Positions 42,394-50,483 of a DNA stretch of 64,000 bases are shown piece after piece (the stretch's first letter is position 1; the number at the start of each line of letters is the position of its first letter). Position numbers and translations under genes: made by a program. This DNA comes from DASUZB01 sp036377075 (GTDB taxonomy: Bacteria > Actinomycetota > CALGFH01), in contig DASUZB010000143.1 in the NCBI GenBank assembly GCA_036377075.1, positions 16,009 through 80,008 of the forward strand. The letters are read 5' to 3'. The notes under the pieces were generated by a model that was not told where the DNA came from, ran no database searches, and saw only the letters and a list, made by a program, of their open reading frames with translations.

Positions 42394-42908
42394 ACCGGGG
42401 GGAAGGTGCCGATGATGCCGAGGGCGACCAGCAGGATGGTGATCATGAAGGCCTTGTACAGGTCGACCTGCTTGTCGCGCAGGCGGTAGTGGAGGTTGGG
42501 CCAGGCCACCAGGTAGATCACGCTGCTCACGATCGCCTTGCCGCTGAGCGGGCCGGTCGGCGTGTAGAAGGTGAGCCACTGGCTCACCTGCGGGCTGGCG
42601 GCGGCCGCGACCACCAGGACGCCGAGCGCCGCGCAGCCGATCCCCGCGGCGATGACGGCGGCGGCGATGCCCCCGTTCGGCTCCGGCCGCTCGTCGAGCG
42701 CCTCGCCGTCCACCTCCGGGTCGGCCTCGTCCACCTCCATCTCGTCGTAGGGCGGGTCCATGGTGTCGTAGGGGGCGTCCATGGGGCCGTAGCCCGGTTC
42801 CTCCGGGGCGTAGCCGAGCTCCTCGTAGCCGGGCTGTGGGGGGCCGTACGGCTGCCTCCGGGGCATGGGGTCCCAGGCGGGCGGCTCGCTCGGGCGGTAC
42901 GTGCTCAT
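42369..42908 (-). CDS. Small membrane protein with Pro/Tyr-rich tail
   Basis: 179 residues. Residues 1-75 are Pro/Tyr/Glu/Asp-rich (MSTYRPSEPPAWDPMP, then EEPGYGP and MDPPYDEMEV). Residues 80-175 contain three membrane helices: IAAAVIAAGIGCAALGVLVVAAAA, GKAIVSSVIYLVAWPNLHYRL and FMITILLVALGIIGTFPPVYQLF. The NLHYRL segment has a His at the membrane boundary. The design is similar to the larger protein at 36806. No family is recognised. The gene overlaps the NDH-2 stop by 25 bases and is 27 bases ahead of nothing on its strand except the upstream lipoprotein at 42936. Confidence 0.6.
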   Translation of the reverse strand: MSTYRPSEPPAWDPMPRRQPYGPPQPGYEELGYAPEEPGYGPMDAPYDTMDPPYDEMEVDEADPEVDGEALDERPEPNGGIAAAVIAAGIGCAALGVLVVAAAASPQVSQWLTFYTPTGPLSGKAIVSSVIYLVAWPNLHYRLRDKQVDLYKAFMITILLVALGIIGTFPPVYQLFGRR

Positions 42909-42935
42909 CGGGCGTGGTCTCCTTGGGGGTGGCGG

Positions 42936-43538
42936 CTAGGGCAGTGAGCGGAACGGGATGCGCAGCAGGTCCTTCTGGGGCGCGGCCTTCGGCCAGATGG
43001 TCAGGACGAGGTCGCCGGCGCCGTCGCTCGGACGCGAGACCAGCGCCTGGAGCTGCTTGTGCTGGCCGCCGCGGAGCACGGTCCTGTCGCTGGTCGAGAC
43101 GATCGTGCTGCAGGCGACGCCGCTCTTGTCGGTGCTGGTGAAGGTCGCCGCCCGGTCCCTGACGGCGACGCGCGGCAGGCGCACCTTCTTGCTCTTGGCC
43201 GCCTCGCTGGTGAAGGTCAGCGTCAGGGCGTGGGTGTAAGTGTTGGCGGGGGACAGCTCGGCGCAGATGCCCGGGTCCCCCCTTACCGGGCCGATGTCGA
43301 TCTCGATGGCGAAGCGGTTGCCGTCGGCGTCCTTGTAGTGCTTCTCCAGCTGCATGGTCCGCACCGGCGCCTCCGCCGGCTGGACGCGGCGAGCCGCCAG
43401 CGCCGAGGCGGCGTGCCCGCCGCCGCCGCAGCCCGCGAGCAGGATGGCCGCCAGCGGCACGGCGGTCGCCGCCACGACCGCGCCAGCGCGCCCGTGCGGC
43501 AGGCTCCCGGCAGCCCTGAACAGTCCCGTGATGCCCAT
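42936..43538 (-). CDS. Predicted lipoprotein of unknown function
   Basis: 200 residues from ATG 43538, with GGGG upstream. A basic n-region and hydrophobic stretch lead to a lipobox, ILLAGC at about residue 37, followed by a Gly-rich spacer. The mature domain has IDIGPVRGDPGICAELSPANTYTHALTLTF, a run of beta-strands and a second Cys (VACSTIV), suggesting an immunoglobulin-like fold with a disulfide. No catalytic motif was found. It lies between the small membrane protein and the CopC/CopD gene on the same strand, so it could be an accessory of copper handling or of the membrane complex. Confidence 0.55.
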   Translation of the reverse strand: MGITGLFRAAGSLPHGRAGAVVAATAVPLAAILLAGCGGGGHAASALAARRVQPAEAPVRTMQLEKHYKDADGNRFAIEIDIGPVRGDPGICAELSPANTYTHALTLTFTSEAAKSKKVRLPRVAVRDRAATFTSTDKSGVACSTIVSTSDRTVLRGGQHKQLQALVSRPSDGAGDLVLTIWPKAAPQKDLLRIPFRSLP

Positions 43539-43552
43539 CGCGATTACCCCAT

Positions 43553-45391
43553 TCAACGGATCGACAAGGTGGTGACCTGGGTTTCGTCGAGGTCCCCGTG
43601 GCGGATGGTGAGCGCGAGCTGCCACCAGCCCGGGGAGGGGATGCGGACGGTGCCGCCGTAGCGGCCCTGGCCGGTCTTGGCGAGGGTGACGCCGAGCCGG
43701 GTGCCGCCCCTGGCGGGGTCGCGCAGCTCGGCCTCGAGCCGGTCGACCGCGGCGGGCTGGCCGCGCTGGTCGAGCACGGCGAGGTCGACCTGGTCGATGC
43801 CGACCCGCGCCGGCGCGACCTCCACCGTGACCGTCCCCGTGGTGGTCGCGAGCGAGGTCGAGAACGGTCCGTCCTGGGCGGCGCGGGAACTCGCGGCGCT
43901 GGCGGCGGGGTCGGTGTTGACCAGCACCGAGGTGAGGACGAGCACGACGGCCGCGATCGCCACCTCCGCGCCGACCGAGCGCCGCAGGCGGGCGACGGCG
44001 GCCACGTCGGGGTCGAGGCGCGCCGCGCCGGGACCTGCCGGCCGGGCGACCAGAGGGCTCGTGGCCACCAGGCGGTCCTGGACCAGCCGGCGGCTGAGCG
44101 CGCCGAAGCCGACCAGGACGATGGCCACGGCGACCTTGGCGAGCAGCAGCCGGCCGTAGGTCGTCGAGGTCAGCGCGCTCGGGTGGCCCACCTGGCGCCA
44201 GGCCTGGTACACGCCGCTGATCACGATCACCACCACGGCGTCGTAGGCCAGCTCGGAGAAGCGCGGCACCACCTCGCGGAGCTCGGCCGGGTCGCGCCGC
44301 GGCAGCACCGCGGCGACGAGCACGACCAGGCCGCCGAGCCAGACCGAGACGGCGGCGAGGTGCATCAGGTCGGCGGCGACCCCGAGGGGGACGAGCTTGC
44401 CGTTGCCGGCGTGGCCGGCGAGGCCGGGGGTGACGAGCAGGCCGGCGCCGAGCAGGCCCGCCACGGGGACGAACCAGCGCGTGGCGCCCGGCCGTACCAG
44501 CTCCGGGTGGCGCGAGACGACCAGGAGCAGCGGCATGGCGGCGGAGAGGATGCCAAGGCGCGCGAGCGACACGCGGCCGTAGCGGGTGCCAAGGACCTCC
44601 CCGACGAGCTCGGTGTCGAGCACGTCGAGCAGCGGCGATCCGGTGGCGACGACGCCCTGCAGGGGGAGCGCAACGACGGTGGCGACCACGGCAGCGGTCC
44701 ACGAGCCGGCCAGCAGCTGCCGTACCCGCGCCGCGCCGGCGCCCTGCGGCCAGAGGGCGACCAGGAAGGCGAGCCCGCCGGCCAGCAGCACCAGCGACGC
44801 GAACAGGGTGAACCTGGTGGCGGCGAGCAGCACGGCGGCGACGCGGCCGCTGCCGTCGCCGGCCGCGGCACCCGCGGACAGCCAGCCCTCGCCGCCGGCG
44901 CCGCGCACGATGAAGCTGATCGAGTCGCTGAGCTGGTGGCCGTCGGCGCTGGTGACCCGCCAGGTGGCGGTGTAGGCGCCGCTGAGGTCGCGGCGCAGCG
45001 GCAGGCGCACGATGCGCCCGTCGCCGCCGGGGTGGTCGGGCCGGCCGCGGTCGACCCGCCGGCCGCCGGCGTCGGTCACCTGAACGCCGCCGAGGGCGAC
45101 CTCGACCGGCCCGTCGAACTGCAGCAGCAGCGCCCTCGGCGGCTGCTGCAGGATCGCCCCGTCCTGCGGCTGGGTGGCGACCACGGTGGCGTGCGCCTCG
45201 AGCCGCGGCGCGAGCAGCGTCACGGCGGCGAGCACGAGCGCGAGCACGATCAGCGCATCGAGCAGCAGGCGGCGAGGTGGCCGGCCGACGCTGCCGGGCA
45301 GCGGACGGCCGCGCGCCAGGCGCGCGAGGCGCCGACGCGGCGTGCCGAGCTGCTGCAGCGAGCCAGCCATCCAGTTGACGACTTCGCGCAA
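43553..45391 (-). CDS. CopC-CopD fusion with a C-terminal YtkA-like domain
   Basis: 612 residues from TTG 45391, chosen because GGGGAG precedes it by ten bases; ATG 45370 has no site. After one N-terminal helix (about 42-62) the CopC domain (about 65-165) opens with EAHATVVATQPQDGA and holds ADGHQLSD, giving His residues suited to Cu(II) binding. Eight or nine membrane helices of CopD follow (about 185-500), with LMHLAAVSVWLGGLVVLVAAVLP as the conserved block. A beta-sandwich end (about 515-612) resembles YtkA/DUF5006-type domains. It probably moves copper across the membrane. Neighbour genes encode lipoprotein and NADH dehydrogenase. Confidence 0.88.
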   Translation of the reverse strand: MREVVNWMAGSLQQLGTPRRRLARLARGRPLPGSVGRPPRRLLLDALIVLALVLAAVTLLAPRLEAHATVVATQPQDGAILQQPPRALLLQFDGPVEVALGGVQVTDAGGRRVDRGRPDHPGGDGRIVRLPLRRDLSGAYTATWRVTSADGHQLSDSISFIVRGAGGEGWLSAGAAAGDGSGRVAAVLLAATRFTLFASLVLLAGGLAFLVALWPQGAGAARVRQLLAGSWTAAVVATVVALPLQGVVATGSPLLDVLDTELVGEVLGTRYGRVSLARLGILSAAMPLLLVVSRHPELVRPGATRWFVPVAGLLGAGLLVTPGLAGHAGNGKLVPLGVAADLMHLAAVSVWLGGLVVLVAAVLPRRDPAELREVVPRFSELAYDAVVVIVISGVYQAWRQVGHPSALTSTTYGRLLLAKVAVAIVLVGFGALSRRLVQDRLVATSPLVARPAGPGAARLDPDVAAVARLRRSVGAEVAIAAVVLVLTSVLVNTDPAASAASSRAAQDGPFSTSLATTTGTVTVEVAPARVGIDQVDLAVLDQRGQPAAVDRLEAELRDPARGGTRLGVTLAKTGQGRYGGTVRIPSPGWWQLALTIRHGDLDETQVTTLSIR

Positions 45392-45444
45392 AGGGCCTGG
45401 TCTCCCCTTGATGGGGCGGGCGTGGGGGCGCCCGGGGGAGGGTG

Positions 45445-45458
45445 CATCCGTACGGATG
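45445..45458. promoter_or_regulatory. 14-bp perfect palindrome upstream of the CopC/CopD gene
   Basis: CATCCGTACGGATG is a perfect palindrome 54-67 bases before the start codon at 45391. It could be the operator of a metal-responsive dimer. It does not resemble the usual actinobacterial CsoR site. A chance origin cannot be excluded. Confidence 0.4.
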
Positions 45459-46517
45459 TATCAACCCGCGACTGATCAGTGAGATTCCCGATGCGTCCGG
45501 CCGGCGCGCCGCGCGGAGGGGACGGGACCAGGACGGCGAAACGGAGGAGCGTCCGCCGGCGCCTGCTCCGGTAAATCTCGGTGGAATTCTCTCTGGATAG
45601 CTTCTGCCATGTCCCGGCGGTTCCGGCGCGCAACCGGAGGGGAATATCGTCGGCCCCCTCGGCGCCCGGTGGGGCGGCGGCCGGCGGGGCGAGGGGCGGC
45701 GCTGGCGCCGGCCCCCCCGGGACGGGCTAGTCCTTCCGACCCCGGCGGACGTTCGGCGCCTCGGGCCGCGGGCGCTCGCGGTCCGCGGCAGCCGGCGCCG
45801 GGGTCCGCGGCGCCGGGAGGCGTATGCAGCGGTCAGGGGCACGCCCGGGACCCCAGGTCCCCCGGTGGACACCCGAGGGACCCACGGGCCGGGGACCGCC
45901 GGCCGTGGCCGCCGCCGGGACGTTCGCCCGATCCGTCCCACGCGCTGACGTAGGTGGTTCTACCGATCGCTTGCCGGGCTTGTGAGCCGCGGGATGAGGC
46001 CCGCCGGGCGCGCGCCGCCCCCGCCCCCCCGGGGCGCGGTCATCCTCGTGCCGACCTGTGGTCGTGCCGGCGGGCAAGGAACCCGAGCAATTCGAGCACC
46101 TGAGGCGATCAAGTCGATTGCCCTATTGGTCGACCTCACGAGGGTTGATTGCCGACCCGGCATCGCCAATAGTTACGGCCATGTATGGATGCGGTCCTCG
46201 GCAGAATACGCAGCCGTGGTTCCTCGCCACGCACCCCCCGGCGCCGCACGGTACCCTCCACCGGCGTCCCTGCGTAGCGTGGAGCGGTGGCACGAGCCTC
46301 GCCGGCGACCGGCCAGCAGCGGCCGAGCGAAATTCGATCGCCCGATCGCAGCACCGCCCGAGAGCACCCGGTCAGTAGCTTTTCTCGCCTCCCAAATCCC
46401 CATCCCCCGACGCGAAACGTAGGCCAGCGCCCCGGCACCGCGGCATCCCGGCAGTCAGCGCGGTCCGTCTCCCACCACCAGCTCCCCGGGCCCGTTGGTC
46501 AGGACGAAGGGTAGGAA
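45459..46517. other. About 1.06 kb without a recognisable gene
   Basis: No frame has convincing coding signals; a plus-strand frame at 45609-45953 is Pro/Arg/Gly-rich in the way expected from random GC-rich sequence. Bases 46080-46220 are richer in A and T and hold a promoter-like pair (46145-46173). The segment separates the divergent CopC/CopD gene and the conservon operon, and probably carries the promoter and leader of the latter. Confidence 0.4.
46145..46173 (+). promoter_or_regulatory. Candidate promoter of the conservon operon
   Basis: TTGATT (46145-46150) and AATAGT (46168-46173) are 17 bases apart and lie in the AT-richest part of the long intergenic region. Transcription would start near 46180, giving a leader of about 340 bases to the kinase start at 46518. 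Moderate support only. Confidence 0.35.
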
Positions 46518-49060
46518 ATGCTCCAGAATCTGCCGATCCGGTCGAAGCTGATTGCCATCCTTGCCCTTCCGGTGCTGGTGATGCTGTTGCTGGTGGCCTC
46601 GCGCACCAACCAGAACGTGGCCCAGGGCCATGAGGCGGTGCGCCTGGTCGCGCTGACGAACTTCATGGACAAGAGCCTCGAGCTCACCTCCGAGCTGCAG
46701 CGGGAGCGTGACCTGGCGGCCGCGTACCTGGCCACGGACCGGCTCGCCGGTCGCGACCGCCTGTTCGCCCAGCAGGCCAGGGTCGACCGGGTGGCCGCCG
46801 AGTGCCGTGCCGAGTCCGCCAAGCTCGCCTGGGGCAACTACCAGGACCGCTTGCGCAAGCACGCCACCGACGTCGACGGCCGGCTGAGCGAGCTGGCCGG
46901 GCAGCGGGCGGCGATGGACAAGCCCAACGTGGTCGCGACGCGCGCCCTCGGCTACTACACCGACACCATCGGCGGGCTGCTCGACCTCGAGAAGCAGGTG
47001 CCCCTCGAGTTCACCGAGCGCCAGTCGACCCTCGGCAACGTCAGCCTCGAGCTGGTCCAGAACATGAACAACGTGGTGCGCCTCTCGCGCGGCAAGGAGG
47101 ACGTCGCCTACCAGCGCAGCCTGCTGTACGCCCTGCTGGTCCACCAGGCGGTCGCGCCGCAGGCGCCGACCGGCCTGGCGCCAGGCGAGGACCGCGACAA
47201 GCTCACCGGCGCGGTCTCGGCGGGCGACTCCTGGCTGCGGGAGTTCCAGGCGTTCGCCACCCCCGAGCAGCGCGGCCTGTACGCGCGCACCGTGACCGGC
47301 TTCGGCGTCGAGCGCTCGGCGCAGCTCCGCCAGGCCGTCCTGGGCCAGGCCAACCGGCTCGACCTGGGCGTCAACGCGGAGGAGTGGCTGACCGCCAACA
47401 ACGCCAAGGTCGACCGGCTGCGCGCGGTCGAGCAGGAGCTGACCTTCGGCCTGCTGCGCAGCATCGACGCCGCGCACAAGGCCGCCAACACCGCGACGGT
47501 CACCGGCAGCGGCCTGATCATGCTGGTGCTGTTCGTCTCGGTCGGCATCTCGCTGTCGATGTCGCAGTCGATGGTCCAGTCGCGCAAGCGCCTCAAGGAG
47601 TCCGCCCAGGAGCTGGTCGAGTGGCGGCTGCCGACGGTGGTGGAGCGCCTCAAGCAGCTGGAGCGGACCGAGGAGGCCGACCTCGAACCCGAGGAGGTCC
47701 CCCCGGCGGTCGTGGCCGGCAACGAGATCGGCGAGGTGGCGGTCGCCTTCAGCCAGGTGCACCACGTCGCCGTCCAGGTCGCCACCGAGCGGGCGGCGCT
47801 GCGCAAGAGCGTCGGCGACATGTTCCTCAACTTCGCCAGGCGCAACCAGGTGCTGATCGACCGCCAGCTCGAGCTGATCGAGGACCTGGAGGGACGGGAG
47901 GGCAACCAGGCGGTGCGCGAGGAGTTCCTGCGCCTGGACCGCCTCGCGACCAGCATGCGGCGCAACGCCGAGGACCTGATCGTGCTCTCCGGCGCGACCC
48001 CGCCGCGGCGCTGGAGCGAGCCGGTCCCGCTGCCCGAGGTGCTGCAGGCCGCCCTCTCCGAGGTGGAGGACTACCGCCGGGTGGAGCTCGTGCGCCTCGA
48101 CGAGCTGGCGATCGTCGGCGAGGCGGCCAGCGACGTGGCCCACATCCTGGCCGAGCTGATCGAGAACGCGACCTCCTTCTCGCCGCCCCAGACGATGGTC
48201 CACGTGGCCGGCCAGACGGTCACCACCGGCTACGTGGTCGAGATCGAGGACCGCGGCATCGCATGTCCAACGCCGAGCTGGTGGAGATCAACGAGCGCCT
48301 GGTCAACCCGACCGGCATCGACCCGACCCTGCCGCAGCGCCTGGGCCTGTTCGTGGTCGCCCGCCTGGCCACCCGCCACGGCATCAAGGTCCAGCTGCGC
48401 CACTCCTGGTACGAGGGCGTGACCGCGCTGGTCCTGCTGCCCAACTCGCTGGTCGTGATGGCCGACCGTGACGCCCTGCTCGCCCCGGCCATGGCCGGCG
48501 GGGTGGCGCCGCCGGCGCGCGCCCCGCTGGTCTCGTCCTCGTCGGTGGCCGCGAGCCCGCCGCCGGCGGCGAGCCCGCCGCCCGTCGGCCCGCCGGGCCA
48601 GGGCGCCGAGGAGGTGCGGCTGCCGATCTTCGAGGCGGCCCGCTCCGACTGGTTCGGCCCCGGCCCGTCGCCGGACGGCGTGCAGGTCCCTTCGCCCCCG
48701 CCGGCGACAGCGGCGAGCGGCACGGGGCCTACCCATGACGACGCGGACGTCGGCCCGCTCGGTCCGCCGCTCGGCCCGCCGCCGCGGACCGACGCCGGCC
48801 TGCCGCTGCGGGTCCCGCGCGCGCGCCTGGCGCCGGGCCTGTCGGGCACGTCGCCGTCTGGCGGACGCGAGGCCGACCAGGCCGTCACCGCCCGCTCGCC
48901 CGACGACATCCGCCAGCGTCTGACCAGTTACCAGCAGGGCTTCGAGCGCGGGCGCCAGGAGGCGTCCGTCCCTGATGGCAAGGAAGGACCGTTCGCGCCG
49001 GAGGACACCGGCGCGAACGCGGCCGGGGGCACCGACCCGTCCAGCGCCACGAGGAGTTGA
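46518..49060 (+). pseudogene. Conservon sensor kinase (CvnA-like), frameshifted
   Basis: The N-terminal frame begins ATG 46518 and encodes NIT-type sensing (LQRERDLAAAYLA), a second membrane helix near residue 330, and a CvnA kinase core up to GYVVEIEDRGI (about 580). Then the frame changes: ATG 48263 onward, in the -1 frame, continues MSNAELVEINERLVN to SYQQGFERGRQEA and TGA 49058. Compared with the paralog at 50484 (EDRGVGMSDAELLEVNERL), one G seems missing near 48261. In addition the conserved LDHLATR motif is LDRLATS (Arg475). Without the shift the protein would be about 847 residues. As it stands, the ATP-binding domain is cut, unless the deletion is an assembly error. Confidence 0.75.
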
Positions 49061-49061
49061 G

Positions 49062-49484
49062 ATGGCCGAACTCAGCAGGGAAGCGGAGAACCTGAACTGG
49101 CTTGTCACGAACTTCGTGCGGAAGGTCCCCGGCGTCATCCACACGATCGTGGTCTCGGCCGACGGGCTCCCCGTGGCGGTCTCGGAGGACCTCGACCGCA
49201 CCACCGCCGACCAGCTCGCGGCGGTGGCGTCCGGTCTGTCCAGCCTGACCCAGGGCGCGGCCAGGTACTTCGGCGGCGGCAACGTCAACCAGACGGTCGT
49301 CGAGATGGAGAAGGGCTTTCTGTTCGTGATGCTGATCAGCGACGGCTCCTGCCTGGCCGTGCTGGCGTCCCCCAACGCCGACATCGGCCTGATCGGCTAC
49401 GAGATGGCCCTGCTGGTCGCTCGCGCCGGCGACGTCCTCACCCCAGCCCTACGGGCCGAGCTGCAGGCCGCCCTGCCACGATGA
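49062..49484 (+). CDS. cvnB: Roadblock/LC7 protein (CvnB-like)
   Basis: 140 residues from ATG 49062, with GAGGAG spanning the kinase stop. The roadblock/LC7 pattern is complete: NWLVTNFVRKVPGVIHTIVVSADGLPVAVSEDLDR, QLAAVASGLSSLTQGAARYFGGG, TVVEMEKGFLFVMLISDGSCLAVLAS, and IGYEMALLVAR. In Streptomyces conservons this protein pairs with the GTPase of the same operon and acts as a dimeric regulator at the membrane. The stop overlaps the start of the next gene (ATGA). Confidence 0.92.
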   Translation: MAELSREAENLNWLVTNFVRKVPGVIHTIVVSADGLPVAVSEDLDRTTADQLAAVASGLSSLTQGAARYFGGGNVNQTVVEMEKGFLFVMLISDGSCLAVLASPNADIGLIGYEMALLVARAGDVLTPALRAELQAALPR

Positions 49485-49873
49485 CCACGGTCACGCCGGA
49501 CTCGAGCCGGAACGACGACGGGCGGGACCCCGGCCCGGTCGTCCGACCGTACGCGATGACCGGCGGACGGACCCGCTCCATCCGCGACGAGGAACTCGAG
49601 CTCGAGACGCTCGTGTCGACCACCGCCGAGGGCGAGATGTCGGCACCGTCGCTCAACCTCGAGCAGCGCTCGATCGCCATGCTCTGCAGGGACCTGCTCT
49701 CGGTCGCGGAGATCTCCGCCCGCCTCGACGTCCCGCTCGGCGTCGCCAGGGTGCTCATCGGCGACATGGCGGAAGGGGGGCTCCTGGCCGTGCACCCACC
49801 CCACCGGTCGGACGACGACCGTCCGGACCTTGCACTCCTCGAGAGGGTTCTCTATGGCCTCCGCGCAATCTAG
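49481..49873 (+). CDS. cvnC: DUF742 protein (CvnC-like)
   Basis: 130 residues. The DUF742 pattern reads VVRPYAMTGGRTRS at residues 21-34, then LELETLVSTT, SIAMLCRDLLSVAEISARLDVPLGVARVLIGDMAEGGLLAVHPP. The second half looks like a winged helix-turn-helix, so it may be an atypical DNA- or protein-binding adaptor. In conservons it links kinase, roadblock and GTPase. The gene starts within the last four bases of the roadblock gene. Confidence 0.92.
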   Translation: MTTVTPDSSRNDDGRDPGPVVRPYAMTGGRTRSIRDEELELETLVSTTAEGEMSAPSLNLEQRSIAMLCRDLLSVAEISARLDVPLGVARVLIGDMAEGGLLAVHPPHRSDDDRPDLALLERVLYGLRAI

Positions 49874-50480
49874 ATCAGCTCCGAACGCCCGCACCCCCAG
49901 GGCGCCCACGGCGGTCAAGATCGTCGTCGCCGGCGGTTTCGGGGTAGGCAAGACCACGCTGGTCGGCTCCGTTTCGGAGATCGAGCCGCTCACCACCGAG
50001 GCGGTGATGACCGCGGTCAGCACCGGGGTGGACGACCTGTCCAAGCTGCCCCACAAGACCACCACCACGGTGGCGCTGGACTTCGGCCGCATCACCCTGG
50101 ACTCCGACCTGATCCTGTACCTGTTCGGCACGCCCGGGCAGGAGCGCTTCTGGTTCATGTGGGACGAGCTGGTGCGGGGCGCGATCGGGGCGGTCGTCCT
50201 GGTCGACACCCGGCGCCTGGACGACAGCTTCCCCGCGGTCGACTACTTCGAGCAGCGCGGCGTCCCCTTCGTGGTCGGCATCAACTGCTTCTTCGGCGAG
50301 GTGCTCCACACCGTCGAGGACGTGCGCGAGGCGCTGGTGGTCAGCGAGGAGGTCCCGATCGTCCTGTGCGACGCCAGGCAGCGCGAGTCCTCCAAGGCGG
50401 TCCTGATCGAGGTGGTGCAGCACGCGCTGGTGCGAGCCTCGGGCGCGTTGCGAGGGACCGCGAAGGCGGGAGGTGCCTGA
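49854..50480 (+). CDS. cvnD: Conservon GTPase (CvnD-like)
   Basis: 208 residues from ATG 49854, inside the 3' end of the DUF742 gene. The P-loop is VVAGGFGVGKTTLVGSV, with G2-region TTTTVALDFGRI, the G3-region LYLFGTPGQERFWFMWDEL, and the G4-like GINCFFG in place of NKxD, as in the MglA-like/CvnD class. In other bacteria the partner roadblock protein acts on it as an effector or GAP. It lies between the two kinases and is followed by the second after three bases. Regulation of the downstream symporter is plausible but not shown. Confidence 0.93.
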   Translation: MASAQSRSAPNARTPRAPTAVKIVVAGGFGVGKTTLVGSVSEIEPLTTEAVMTAVSTGVDDLSKLPHKTTTTVALDFGRITLDSDLILYLFGTPGQERFWFMWDELVRGAIGAVVLVDTRRLDDSFPAVDYFEQRGVPFVVGINCFFGEVLHTVEDVREALVVSEEVPIVLCDARQRESSKAVLIEVVQHALVRASGALRGTAKAGGA

Positions 50481-50483
50481 GCC

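Noticed and set aside
45609..45953. 114-codon plus-strand ORF in the CopC/conservon gap
   Set aside because: Pro/Arg/Gly composition, no ribosome site and no recognisable domain; typical of random GC-rich sequence.
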